A stretch of 64,000 bases of DNA from Nitrospira sp. (GTDB taxonomy: Bacteria > Nitrospirota > Nitrospiria > Nitrospirales > Nitrospiraceae): NCBI GenBank assembly GCA_024330925.1, contig JANDJK010000002.1, positions 16,016 through 80,015 on the forward strand, given 5' to 3'. Position numbers and translations under genes: made by a program. Shown piece by piece: positions 27,016 through 35,828 of the stretch. Position 1 is the first letter of the stretch, and the number at the start of each line of letters is the position of its first letter. The notes beneath the pieces were generated by a model. It was not told the DNA's origin. It made no database searches and was given only the letters and a program-made list of their open reading frames with translations.

Positions 27016-27990
27016 TTAGTTGAAGATCTTCGTAATGCGGCAAGCATGGTTGCCCCGATACACACCGGGGGTTCCTTGAAATTTCCGGATACCTTCTACG
27101 TAGCAATCCAGTAGATCACCCGGCCGCTGGTCTAACAGAATCACATCACCGGGTGAAAAATTCAGAACATCACGTAACGTGACCGTCGCTGTCCCCAGAC
27201 GTACCGACACCGTGAGCGGACACTCTTCCAGCTTTTCGCGAAAGCAAGTCGCCCACGCACTGTCCTGCTCGACTTGATCGGACACCAACCCCGAATACAG
27301 TTTTTCTTTGATGGGTTCCAACATCGAATACGGATAGATGAGAAAAAAGTCGCGCCCCCCATCTCCTAGAAGCGCTTGGATCGTCACGACCACCACGATT
27401 TCGGACGCCGTCACAACCATGGCAAACTGAGGGTTGCTTTCCGACCGCACATATTCCACCTTGATCGGCAACACGGCTTGCCACGACTTCTCAAGGTCGA
27501 GCAACGCCTGAGCAAGCAATTTCCTGATGATACGCAGTTGGATCGGTGTAAAGTCTCGCCCCTCAGGCTTGACGTGCGTCTGCCCCTTGCCACCAAAAAA
27601 GTAATCGACGATCAAATAGACCAAAAACGCGTCCATGACGAAGAGACCACTGCCCCGTAAAGGATGCATGTGAAACACATTGATCGAAGAGGGAAGCGGA
27701 ATTTTTTTCAAAAACTCGCCGAACTTGATGACCTGGGTTCCAATCACGACTAGATCAACCGTTTCTCGCATCATACTTGTCCACGAGAGGGCTTGGCGTT
27801 TGACAAATCGATCATTGACCATTTCCAAAGCGGGCATCCGACCCCTGACAATCCGTTCTTGATTGAGCAGATCATAAGGAGCGACGGTGCCCTGCTCCGA
27901 CGTCGGTACCTTGGGGGTCGTGTCTACATCCCCCGACTCCATCCCTTTAAGCAGAGCATCGATTTCCTCTTGGGAGAGAATTTTTTCCAT
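27016..27990 (-). CDS. fliM: Flagellar motor switch protein FliM
   Basis: A 324-residue C-ring protein. The N-terminus MEKILSQEEIDALLKGMESGD is the CheY-P binding helix, the middle domain contains GSGLFVMDAFLVYLIVDYFFGGKGQ, and the end is a SpoA domain (LGTATVTLRDVLNFSPGDVILLDQRPGDLLDCYVEG). The preserved N-terminal helix suggests a CheY-responsive switch although no che genes are in the window. It lies between fliL and fliN. Confidence 0.97.
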   Translation of the reverse strand: MEKILSQEEIDALLKGMESGDVDTTPKVPTSEQGTVAPYDLLNQERIVRGRMPALEMVNDRFVKRQALSWTSMMRETVDLVVIGTQVIKFGEFLKKIPLPSSINVFHMHPLRGSGLFVMDAFLVYLIVDYFFGGKGQTHVKPEGRDFTPIQLRIIRKLLAQALLDLEKSWQAVLPIKVEYVRSESNPQFAMVVTASEIVVVVTIQALLGDGGRDFFLIYPYSMLEPIKEKLYSGLVSDQVEQDSAWATCFREKLEECPLTVSVRLGTATVTLRDVLNFSPGDVILLDQRPGDLLDCYVEGIRKFQGTPGVYRGNHACRITKIFN

Positions 27991-27999
27991 ACGGGGAAC

Positions 28000-28536
28000 C
28001 TATTGCACGACAAACTCCGTGAAATACGCTCCGCGGACTCCCGGCCTCGACAATACGCCGTTGACACGCTGCGTGATTTCCTCGCGCAATTGAAACTTGC
28101 CTTGGGCTGTCCTCACACTGTTGACGTCCTTGCTACTTAAAAGCACGAGGATGGTATCCCGCACTTGCGCTACACGAGTCTTCAGATCGTTCGCAACCGC
28201 TTCATTGTCCGCTTCCAGCTTGATGACGATCTTGAGATAGCGAATCTCCGGCGTGTCGGCCAGATTGACGATGAAGGGATCCAGATCAACCATGATCCCC
28301 GGAGCGGCTGCCGATCCCTGCTTACCAGAATCGTTTCCCTTTCCCGCTCCCTCACTCGCGTGCCCGCCGACGCTCTCGGCCCCTTTGTCGGCTCCACCTA
28401 ACAGCTTGATCGTCACCACTGCGCCACCGACACCCATCGCCAACGCCAGAATCGCCACAATGATGATGAGCTTAATCGGGAGTGGAGGCGCCACCGCCAA
28501 CACTGCCGTTTCTTTTCCCGCCTCCTCCTCTGCCAT
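28000..28536 (-). CDS. fliL: Flagellar basal body-associated protein FliL
   Basis: A 178-residue single-pass membrane protein that supports the stator. One membrane helix (LIIIVAILALAMGVGGAVVTIKLL), a Gly/Ser-rich linker, then the FliL domain: MVDLDPFIVNLADTPEIRYLKIVIKLEADNEAVANDL ... TQRVNGVLSRPGVRGAYFTEFVVQ. A strong ribosome site GAGGAGGATTGTT precedes ATG 28536. It is the first gene of the unit fliL-fliA, with a sigma54 element about 55 bases upstream. Confidence 0.94.
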   Translation of the reverse strand: MAEEEAGKETAVLAVAPPLPIKLIIIVAILALAMGVGGAVVTIKLLGGADKGAESVGGHASEGAGKGNDSGKQGSAAAPGIMVDLDPFIVNLADTPEIRYLKIVIKLEADNEAVANDLKTRVAQVRDTILVLLSSKDVNSVRTAQGKFQLREEITQRVNGVLSRPGVRGAYFTEFVVQ

Positions 28537-28589
28537 AACAATCCTCCTCGTTCTTTCAGCTCTTTGCTTGCTTTCGCGCCTTGCGAGAT

Positions 28590-28607
28590 GTGCAATGCCT
28601 ATGCCAT
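28590..28607 (-). promoter_or_regulatory. Sigma54 promoter for the fliL-fliA unit
   Basis: On the minus strand ATGGCAT-AGGCA-TTGCAC, with the invariant GG-N10-GC and good flanking bases. Transcription would begin near 28581, about 45 bases before fliL. It lies in the 322-bp gap between flgE and fliL, which also contains a terminator and a small inverted repeat. Confidence 0.75.
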
Positions 28608-28720
28608 TTATGGAAAGGAATTTCGACGCAGAGCGGTCTCTTGTTCCATCAGTAATTGATGGACTGCGAGGGCAGAGAGGACAACAGAGCAGCGGGATGC
28701 GTCAAAGAGACTCGCAGTGG

Positions 28721-28736
28721 TGTCAGAAAACTGACA
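28721..28736. repeat. Short inverted repeat in the flgE-fliL gap
   Basis: TGTCAG-AAAA-CTGACA, perfect six-base arms, about 130 bases upstream of the fliL sigma54 element. That is a typical distance for an enhancer-type activator site, but a single copy of this size can also occur by chance. No T tract follows on either strand. Confidence 0.35.
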
Positions 28737-28781
28737 TGTTCCAGCACAGGATAGAGACTACCGCGGGAGACAGGGTGCGCG

Positions 28782-28817
28782 AAAACAAGGGTTGGGGCAG
28801 ACCGGCCAGTCCGCCCC
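28782..28817 (-). terminator. Rho-independent terminator after flgE
   Basis: Read on the minus strand, GGGGCGGAC and GTCTGCCCC form a nine-pair stem (one G-U) around a six-base loop, followed by AACCCTTGTTTTC. It starts about 40 bases after the flgE stop. It closes the flgB-flgE unit ahead of the separate fliL promoter. Confidence 0.75.
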
Positions 28818-28858
28818 TCCGCCATCCCTCAACGTTCACACAAGTACTAGAGCGTACG

Positions 28859-30595
28859 TTAGCGCTTGAGATTCACCAGCTCTTGTAAAATTTCATCCGA
28901 TGTCGTAATCACCCGAGAGTTGGCTTGAAATCCACGTTGCGCAGCAATCATCTCGATGAAACTCTCTCCCAAATCAACGTTCGACAGCTCGAGGGAATTG
29001 GAGAGCACCCGTCCCAAACCAGCCCCTTCCGGTACCCCAATCAAAGGCTGACCGGATCTGCCGGACTCAGCAAACATATTCTTCCCCATTCGAACCAATC
29101 CGATGGGATCAGGAAAACGGGCCAGCGCCACCTGCGCCAAGGTGCGCAATTGACCATTGGAAAACCGGCCGTTAATCACACCGTTGGTATCAACTGAAAA
29201 TGCCTGCAAGGTGCCGGCCGAAAATCCATCCTGCGTCAACTGTACCAGCGCCGAGGGTGAACCAAATTGTGTGGTGCCATCCAGACCAGCCCCGCCATCG
29301 GTGGTGACGCTGGTACCGAAATCTAGCGTGATCAATTGATCCGGGGTGGCTCCGACAAAGTCAACCTGCAACTCGCCGGGCGAGGTCCCAGCCGTGCCGG
29401 CCGCTGTCCCGGTATCGTAGCGGATCACGGAGCTTTCTCGATCAAGAGTTCCGTCGGTGTTGAACATCAAGGTGCCGGAGCCAACCCGCACAATACCCAA
29501 GAGGGTATCGATGTTACTGGGATGATAATTCGCCGTCACTACTTCGTTGACTGAGGCAACGACATTGTAATTCCAGGTGTTATCGCCAATCATTGTAAAG
29601 TAGGTGGTGAGGAGATGAGGATTGCCCAGCGAATCGTACACCGTCATGGAAGTTGAAAAATCTGAGGTGCCAGAGGGATTGGATATTAGAAAATCTGTCC
29701 CGACTGTTGGGGTCCCCGTCGTCATATTCAAATTTGCCGCCAAGGTATCGCCTCCATTGGCCGTGACTGTGATGGTCCCCGTCCCGCCACTGAAGCCGTT
29801 GGGTATGCCGGTTATACCGGACGTAAAGGTAAAGACTCCGGTTGGACTCACCGTTGCAGTAAAACCAGAATAGGCGGCAGCGAGATAAGGATTATTGGGC
29901 GTCAGTGCCCGCACGGCATTCTGGATAGCCGTAGCTAGGGCCGCACCCGTGAGACCGTTGGCAACCGTGACGGTCTGTACCCCGTCTCCGTTCAGATTGA
30001 TATTAAAACTGTTGTTGCCGGGTGCTGTTGTTGTGGTAGAGGGGGCAGATCCCACGAGATTGCCTCTCACACCCATCGGCGTGCTGGCAGAGTTTAAGTT
30101 AGCCGCAATGAACGCGGTCGTGGTGGCACGGGGTGGCGCAGTAGTGGACGGAAGAGCAATGTCGCCGATGGTTCCAGTAATGGTACCAGTCGCATCGGCC
30201 AAGTACCCTTGCAACCGAAAGCCCACTGGATCGACGACATAATTGTTTTGATCCAATCGAAAGATCCCGGCTCGTGAATAAAACCGCGCACCATTGGCGT
30301 CCTCAAGAATAAAAAACCCATTGCCATCAATGGCCAAATCAAGGACGTTCGAGGAGGAGGCCAGCGACCCTTGCGAAAAATTACCCTGCACGGAGGTCAA
30401 TGCCACACCAATCCCCGTTTGGATCGCGCCCGCCCCTCCCGTAATCGAGGAACTGATCAGATCGGCGAACGTCGCTCGGCTTCCCTTAAAGCCCACGGTG
30501 CTCAGATTGGCGATATTGTTTCCGATGACGGACAGCGCCATGCCATTGGCGTTGAGACCGCTCACTCCGGTGAACAGCGACGATAGCATTCCCAT
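28859..30595 (-). CDS. flgE: Flagellar hook protein FlgE
   Basis: Builds the hook. 578 residues, with N-terminus MGMLSSLFTGVSGLNANGMALSVIGNNIANLSTVGFKGSRATFADL and C-terminus NSLELSNVDLGESFIEMIAAQRGFQANSRVITTSDEILQELVNLKR. The middle is enlarged; residues 196-280 contain a Thr/Gly-rich IN-like stretch (NSFNINLNGDGVQTVTVANGLTGAALATAIQ). A strong ribosome site AGGAGGTCTGTCCGT precedes ATG 30595. It is the last gene of its unit, right before the terminator, and follows flgD. Confidence 0.96.
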   Translation of the reverse strand: MGMLSSLFTGVSGLNANGMALSVIGNNIANLSTVGFKGSRATFADLISSSITGGAGAIQTGIGVALTSVQGNFSQGSLASSSNVLDLAIDGNGFFILEDANGARFYSRAGIFRLDQNNYVVDPVGFRLQGYLADATGTITGTIGDIALPSTTAPPRATTTAFIAANLNSASTPMGVRGNLVGSAPSTTTTAPGNNSFNINLNGDGVQTVTVANGLTGAALATAIQNAVRALTPNNPYLAAAYSGFTATVSPTGVFTFTSGITGIPNGFSGGTGTITVTANGGDTLAANLNMTTGTPTVGTDFLISNPSGTSDFSTSMTVYDSLGNPHLLTTYFTMIGDNTWNYNVVASVNEVVTANYHPSNIDTLLGIVRVGSGTLMFNTDGTLDRESSVIRYDTGTAAGTAGTSPGELQVDFVGATPDQLITLDFGTSVTTDGGAGLDGTTQFGSPSALVQLTQDGFSAGTLQAFSVDTNGVINGRFSNGQLRTLAQVALARFPDPIGLVRMGKNMFAESGRSGQPLIGVPEGAGLGRVLSNSLELSNVDLGESFIEMIAAQRGFQANSRVITTSDEILQELVNLKR

Positions 30596-30628
30596 ACGGA
30601 CAGACCTCCTTTCTTACAACCTCGCACC

Positions 30629-31285
30629 TTAGCGCCATTCCACAATTTCCGCTGGCTCAAGGCTCAGATTTCCAACGACTAATTTCGGTATTCCATTTTC
30701 CATTCGAATCGCTGAGACCGTAACATCGGCGTAGCTGCGGGCAAGGACAGGGTCACCATGAGCATCCACGGCATTGACGCGATAGCGATAGACCCCTGGC
30801 GGCATCAATTCTCCATTGCCTCTTCGACCGTCCCATTCCATCCGATTCAGGCCAGCAGGACGGTTGGTCAAGTCCAGCGATCGCACAATCCGCTCTTGTT
30901 CATCTAGAATATCGAGGCGTCCCCTGGCAGCATCCCGTTCCAAGGTAAACTGGATCGTGGCTGATCCATCACCGAGTTCAATGAAGGGCCTTTCCACACC
31001 AATCCTTCGCCCCACCAACGGCACCAAGGCAAACTGAAGCGACGTCTGTTGCGCCTCCACAGCCCGTTGGAGCAACTGTGCCTGTTTGATACTTTGCTCA
31101 AGCTGGCTAAACTGCGCCAACTGCGCGACGAATTCCGTGTTGCTCGTCGGGTTAAGAGGATCCTGGTGCTTGAGCTGCGTCACCAGCAGTTTGAGAAAAT
31201 CCTCCTGTCCCAATTCCCGAGGTCCAGTGGAACGAGTCACGTCGGTAGCACTTTCTGTTGCAGTGATAGCGGCAATGGTAGCCAT
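30629..31285 (-). CDS. flgD: Flagellar hook cap / scaffolding protein FlgD
   Basis: Caps the growing hook. 218 residues: the N-terminal signature ELGQEDFLKLLVTQLKHQDPLNPTSNTEFVAQLAQFSQLEQ is diagnostic. It is followed by the FLG domain (ARGRLDILDEQERIVRSLDLTNRPAGLNRMEWDGRRGNGELMPPGVYRYRVNA). AGGAGG lies eleven bases before ATG 31285. It is between fliK and flgE, the usual order for hook-length control. Confidence 0.95.
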   Translation of the reverse strand: MATIAAITATESATDVTRSTGPRELGQEDFLKLLVTQLKHQDPLNPTSNTEFVAQLAQFSQLEQSIKQAQLLQRAVEAQQTSLQFALVPLVGRRIGVERPFIELGDGSATIQFTLERDAARGRLDILDEQERIVRSLDLTNRPAGLNRMEWDGRRGNGELMPPGVYRYRVNAVDAHGDPVLARSYADVTVSAIRMENGIPKLVVGNLSLEPAEIVEWR

Positions 31286-31363
31286 CGTGTGATGATCCTC
31301 CTTGAGTTACGGCGTCGCGCCCGCGATTGTCGCTCCCTGTTTCCACGCCAGTTGCATGACACT

Positions 31364-33094
31364 CTACGCGATCACGTTTAGCAAACCAGCGTGCAACGAG
31401 TCAGGCCTTCGTGACCAATCGGCCTGATCCCGCAGAGCCTCGGGCGTCTGCTGCTCCGGTTGCCAAGACCACCTCTGCTCCGGCGAGGCATTCTGATCAA
31501 AAGACTGGTTCGAACCGTGGCGATCAACATCGACGGAAAAGTCTCCCATTGCCAAACCACTGGCTTGCAATGCCAACTGCAATCGATCATAGCCAGTTGC
31601 CAGGTAAGCGGCGACCTCCGGACGATCCGATAACACATGAGCATGAACCAACTCGTTTTTGACCGCGACACGAACAGTGACATGGCCTAATTCCGGTTCC
31701 GCCACCTCAAACGCCACGGCGCGGGGCACAATTGCCCCTGTTCTATCCTGAGCAAAGCCGGTGGGGGTAACCCGCAGAGTTGGTGTTCCATCGCCGAGGT
31801 ACCTCTCCTCCGCCGGTGCTGACGGTGGCAACATGCTCATCGCCGACACCGTTTCCTGACGTTGCAGGAGCCGCATAATCGGCTCCTGCCCACTTCCCAG
31901 CGAGATATCGGGTAATGGTTGGTTTGATAACTCCGTCCGAATAATTTCGTTATCCCGTTTCAATTGCCCATCGTGCAACATCTGATTCTCCCCGTGAGGG
32001 GAATTCACCTGACCAGACGAAGAGATCAAGAGATCCTCGCTCGGCGTTTCTTCTCCAGGAAACACTGCATGCAAAGCAACCGCGCGGAGCGGGATATCTG
32101 GGCCGACAGAGAACGAAATCGGTTCTTCTTGCCGTGGTGACTGTGTCACTCTGTCAAGCTTCTTGGACGAGGGATCATTGTGCCCACCTTTCAGCGACAG
32201 CTCGATCGCAGGAAGGTTACGAGCAAGGGGTGGCTCTTGTGCGCCCGTTGAAGACAGCCGATTCAGCTGCTTATCCAGCGGCCAAGGACTGCTATCGGCA
32301 TGTGCGTGCTCCTTGGCGCTTCCGGAGGCAAGACCGTCAACTCTCACGTCTCGTGATGCAACAGACGGTTGTGTAGGGATGAACCCCGCACCATGCTCGT
32401 CTTGTCCCTGTGCCACCACATCGTGCCCCTCCAGCACCGACACGCCCGTTTCGAAATCTGGAGTGAGCAGTTCACGAGAAGACATGGGTTCGGAGGATGC
32501 CATCGTATCGCGACCATCCTGCGTTGCCTCAGACTCAAGCGAAGCGATCCCGATAGTCTCCCCTCTGTTCACCCCCATCAACCACGCCCACTGTTCCGGA
32601 GCTGACCAATCAATCTGGAACACTACCAACGGCTCCAGTCGATCCTGAGACAACAGTCCTTTCGGCTGTTCAGCAATAACTGATCCCGTGATCGCCGCCT
32701 CTGATCCTTTGTCCCCATCATGGTCTCCTGCTACTGAGACTGCACGAGGCACTGTCTCTTCGCCCTCGTCGTCTGAGAATCCATCGTCTGAAAATCGGCG
32801 ATCGCTGACCATGCGAATCAGCCGTTCACGATGGTCATCCTCTACGCGTCGTCGTGATTCCTGGCCAGGCCTTGACTCCATCCGTTCCATTTTTGAGTCG
32901 GTCCTAGACGACTTCTGTGCTCGTTCAGCAGCTTGCAGCGTGGAGGAAAAGGCATTCGGTGCAAAGCCCTTGGAGGCTTTGTGCTTCCGATCCTCTACAG
33001 ATTTCTTGGATTCTGCCGGCCCGCTTGCAGACAAATCGCGAACTTCCCCTGCATCTGTCGCAGCAGGCACCAGCATAGTCATGGTCCATGACAT
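31364..33094 (-). CDS. fliK: Flagellar hook-length control protein FliK
   Basis: A secreted molecular ruler that stops hook growth by acting on FlhB. About 576 residues, mostly low-complexity, hydrophilic sequence. The C-terminal substrate-switch domain is recognisable: RAVAFEVAEPELGHVTVRVAVKNELVHAHVLSDRPEVAAYLATGYDRLQLALQASGLAMGDFSVDVDR. I prefer ATG 33094 (GGGGG at good spacing) to GTG 33130. The sequence is weakly conserved, but domain plus position before flgD make it clear. A sigma54-like element lies just upstream. Confidence 0.88.
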   Translation of the reverse strand: MSWTMTMLVPAATDAGEVRDLSASGPAESKKSVEDRKHKASKGFAPNAFSSTLQAAERAQKSSRTDSKMERMESRPGQESRRRVEDDHRERLIRMVSDRRFSDDGFSDDEGEETVPRAVSVAGDHDGDKGSEAAITGSVIAEQPKGLLSQDRLEPLVVFQIDWSAPEQWAWLMGVNRGETIGIASLESEATQDGRDTMASSEPMSSRELLTPDFETGVSVLEGHDVVAQGQDEHGAGFIPTQPSVASRDVRVDGLASGSAKEHAHADSSPWPLDKQLNRLSSTGAQEPPLARNLPAIELSLKGGHNDPSSKKLDRVTQSPRQEEPISFSVGPDIPLRAVALHAVFPGEETPSEDLLISSSGQVNSPHGENQMLHDGQLKRDNEIIRTELSNQPLPDISLGSGQEPIMRLLQRQETVSAMSMLPPSAPAEERYLGDGTPTLRVTPTGFAQDRTGAIVPRAVAFEVAEPELGHVTVRVAVKNELVHAHVLSDRPEVAAYLATGYDRLQLALQASGLAMGDFSVDVDRHGSNQSFDQNASPEQRWSWQPEQQTPEALRDQADWSRRPDSLHAGLLNVIA

Positions 33095-33132
33095 GGCGCC
33101 CCCGTTGTCCCTCATACTGTCAGTCGACACTC

Positions 33133-33150
33133 TTACAAGCCCTATGCCAA
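33133..33150 (-). promoter_or_regulatory. Possible internal sigma54 promoter before fliK
   Basis: On the minus strand TTGGCAT-AGGGC-TTGTA: the -24 half is strong and the -12 half has GT in place of GC. Transcription would start near 33124, within reach of the preferred fliK ATG 33094 but downstream of GTG 33130. It would give extra fliK-flgD-flgE transcription, if real. Confidence 0.35.
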
Positions 33151-33277
33151 TCTTGGTTCATGACAGAACAATTGAAATCTACAAGAATTTCAACCAGCGA
33201 TGCGAAAGCGGAAGGGAGAACCTGATCAGTCTCCCGGCAAATTCTGCTTCTCGCTGGGTAGGAACTGCGCGGGGAGG

Positions 33278-34090
33278 TCAGGGCGTTTGCGCCAGCAACT
33301 GTTCGGTCAGTTTAGCCGCACGCTCAGGTTTGACTTGCGCGAGGATTGCACCGGCTGTTTTGCTTTTGACAAGGCGAAGGATTTCAATAGCTGTTCGCTC
33401 CGGCAATCGTTCAAGACGAGCCGCCGCGTCCTCAGGTGGCATCGTTTCATACATCTTGGCGAGTTGAACCCGTTGTTGCTGGGCCAGTCGCTCTTTCTCT
33501 TGCAACGCCTTAGCCTGCGCGGCCTTCTGCTCAGCCATCTGCTGGGTCTCCTTGGCCAAAGCGGTCTCAATTCGTTTGGCTATCGCTTCGTTTTGGGCCA
33601 ACAACTTGTCAAGTTCGGCCCGCAATGCCAGCAGCCGCTCTTCTTGCTGTTTCAGCGTTTCTTCTCGGCGATCCAGTGACCGTTTTCGCTGATCCAAGAG
33701 GGCCAGGACTTCTTCCGGCACATCCAGCGCCGGCCCCTGAACCAGGTTTCTCGGTCCAGCGGACGGTTGGTTCCCTGGTTCTCCCTGTGGTACTCCAGCC
33801 ACTCCTAAACCATCCTGTTGAGCCAGCAACAGAGACGACGGCTGTTGCGAAGGCATGAACTCCGGCGTTGTCTTCGCATTCTGCGAGGCATGTCCAAACT
33901 GCGCGCCCCCCCACAAGACTACAGCAAGAGCAAGTAGAGCACCTGTCGCCATCCAGAACCAGGGTATCGGTGGCACAGCCGTCGCTTTCATCCCCTCACG
34001 CCCCACCACCCTCCGCATTTCAGCCCGACTGAGAATCATGTGGTCCCCAACTCTTCGAGTGCCGATCCGAGCAAGCAAAGCCGGTCTCAT
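33278..34090 (-). CDS. MotE-like protein (MgtE N-domain-like C-terminus)
   Basis: About 270 residues: one membrane helix near the N-terminus (PWFWMATGALLALAVVLWGG), a Pro/Gln linker, a long coiled coil (VLALLDQRKRSLDRREETLKQQEERLLALRAELDKLLAQNEAIAKRIE...), and a C-terminal domain YETMPPEDAAARLERLPERTAIEILRLVKSKTAGAILAQVKPERAAKLTEQLL. The last resembles the MgtE intracellular N domain seen in MotE-type flagellar proteins. The position between fliJ and fliK is where such genes are often found. The start ATG 34090 overlaps the fliJ stop as TGATG. Its role here (motor or export helper) is inferred only. Confidence 0.7.
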   Translation of the reverse strand: MRPALLARIGTRRVGDHMILSRAEMRRVVGREGMKATAVPPIPWFWMATGALLALAVVLWGGAQFGHASQNAKTTPEFMPSQQPSSLLLAQQDGLGVAGVPQGEPGNQPSAGPRNLVQGPALDVPEEVLALLDQRKRSLDRREETLKQQEERLLALRAELDKLLAQNEAIAKRIETALAKETQQMAEQKAAQAKALQEKERLAQQQRVQLAKMYETMPPEDAAARLERLPERTAIEILRLVKSKTAGAILAQVKPERAAKLTEQLLAQTP

Positions 34091-34524
34091 CACGGCTTCT
34101 TGTTCAAACACGACCGTCTGGCAGCCATATCATCAGAAGCTCGTTGCTCCTGCTTTCTTATGAGCGTGTCCCGCTCCGCTTGCCGCCGATTCTCTAAGCA
34201 ATCAAGCATGTTCCCTTCCTGTATGACCTCGATCAAACGAGTCCGCGTCTTGCTCCACACCTCGGTCAGCCGATGCACTGTCTCTCGAACCTGCTTCAAC
34301 AAAAGCCACTGCGAAGCAAGCCGTTCATTCCATTCCAACCACATATGTGTCGTCGTTCCCTGCACCGCCTGACGCTGAGCAAGAGAGGCATCGCTCCGCA
34401 ATTGCTCTTCCAGCATCCCACACCGTTGTTCCAAGCTCATCAATTCGCGGCTGATGCCTGCCAACTCCATCATGAGAGTCTCCCGCTCCTGGGCGCGAAA
34501 TTTACGTAATGTCTCTAGGCTCAT
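34090..34524 (-). CDS. fliJ: Flagellar export chaperone / ATPase stalk FliJ
   Basis: A 144-residue, almost wholly coiled-coil protein (LETLRKFRAQERETLMMELAGISRELMSLEQRCGMLEEQLRSD...) matching FliJ in size and heptad pattern. FliJ sits in the FliI hexamer like a stalk and contacts FlhA. Sequence identity in this family is low, so the call rests on coiled coil, size and place: its start overlaps the fliI stop (ATGA 34521-34524) and its stop overlaps the next gene. Confidence 0.85.
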   Translation of the reverse strand: MSLETLRKFRAQERETLMMELAGISRELMSLEQRCGMLEEQLRSDASLAQRQAVQGTTTHMWLEWNERLASQWLLLKQVRETVHRLTEVWSKTRTRLIEVIQEGNMLDCLENRRQAERDTLIRKQEQRASDDMAARRSCLNKKP

Positions 34525-35828
34525 GAGACACGCTTGGCCAACTGAATCAAGTGGTCAACGGCCACCGGCAAGGGCGCCGGCTGGTCAATGTCTTGCCGCA
34601 GATAGGCATTGATGACATCCTGCGCTCGCACCGCTTGGTCCAGGACCTTGTTCGTTCCTTCCTTATAGGCCCCCACGAGGATGAGATCTTCAGACTGTCG
34701 GTAGCGGGCAACCAATTCCAATAGCAGCCCGGCTGCTTGTCGGTGCTCCTGGGTAACAATGTCACGCATGACACGGCTAGTGCTGTGGAGAAGATCGATC
34801 GCCGGAAAGTGATTCCGAGCCGCAAGGGCACGTGAAAGGACAATGTGGCCGTCAAGGATGGATCGGGCAGCATCGGCTACCGGATCAGTCAAGTCATCCC
34901 CCTCGACAAGCACCGTGTAGAGGCCAGTAATGGCTCCTGGTCCAGGACCAGTCCCGACCCGCTCCAACAATTTCGGCAGCAGCGTGAACACAGAGGGAGG
35001 GTACCCCTTGGTCGCCGGTGGCTCACCAATAGCCAAACCGACTTCTCGCTGACTGTGCGCCAGCCGAGTGAGGGAATCCATCATCAACAACACCTGCTTA
35101 CCCTCATCACGGAAATATTCCGCGATGGCTGTTGCCACGAGCGCAGCCCGTAATCGAACCAACGGCGCCTGATCGGATGTCGCCACAACGACGACCGACC
35201 GTTGAAGGGCTTCTGCTCCCAAATCCCGCTCCAGAAACTCCTTGACCTCCCGTCCCCGCTCGCCGATAAGCGCAATGACATTCACATCCGCCTTGGTATA
35301 GCGGCTAATCATGCCGAGGAGGACGCTTTTCCCAACGCCGGCACCGGAAAAAATGCCCATTTTCTGTCCTCTCCCGCAGGTGAGGAATCCATTGATGGCT
35401 CGAACACCAAGATCAAGAGGTTCTCGAATGCGGGCTCGTCGGAGAGGACTGGGTGGGTCAGCATAGAGGGGATAGTGCTTCGATGCGCGCATAGGTCCTC
35501 GTTCATCCAGAGGGCGCCCAAGCCCATCCAAAATCCTCCCCAACAAATCAGGTCCCACTGGTACAGTGGGAACATGACCAGTCATCGTGATGACGCTCCC
35601 GGGCCCCACCCCTCGCATTTCACCCAAGGGCATGAGTAAAATGCGATCATCTCGAAACCCCACCACTTCCGCTGCAAGTCGTTGCTCGCCATGTTCTGAA
35701 CTAATCTTGCACAGCTCACCGATCGTTGTTGCAGGCCCATAGCCCTCGATCACGAGCCCCACAGCCTGGACAACTCGCCCCGCAACAGAGATGGGATCAA
35801 GATAATCCAGTACGGTTGATGGCTTCAT
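34521..35828 (-). CDS. fliI: Flagellum-specific export ATPase FliI
   Basis: A 435-residue cytoplasmic hexameric ATPase related to F1-beta. Walker A GIFSGAGVGKSVLLG, the following RYTKADVNVIALIGERGREVKEFLE with the conserved ERGREV, Walker B VLLMMDSLTRLAHSQREVGLAIGEPPATKGYPPSVFTLLPKLLER, and C-terminal LVGAYKEGTNKVLDQAV. All catalytic stretches are present. The start overlaps the fliH stop (ATGA 35825-35828). It forms the export ATPase complex with the unusual REC-FliH encoded just upstream. Confidence 0.97.
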   Translation of the reverse strand: MKPSTVLDYLDPISVAGRVVQAVGLVIEGYGPATTIGELCKISSEHGEQRLAAEVVGFRDDRILLMPLGEMRGVGPGSVITMTGHVPTVPVGPDLLGRILDGLGRPLDERGPMRASKHYPLYADPPSPLRRARIREPLDLGVRAINGFLTCGRGQKMGIFSGAGVGKSVLLGMISRYTKADVNVIALIGERGREVKEFLERDLGAEALQRSVVVVATSDQAPLVRLRAALVATAIAEYFRDEGKQVLLMMDSLTRLAHSQREVGLAIGEPPATKGYPPSVFTLLPKLLERVGTGPGPGAITGLYTVLVEGDDLTDPVADAARSILDGHIVLSRALAARNHFPAIDLLHSTSRVMRDIVTQEHRQAAGLLLELVARYRQSEDLILVGAYKEGTNKVLDQAVRAQDVINAYLRQDIDQPAPLPVAVDHLIQLAKRVS

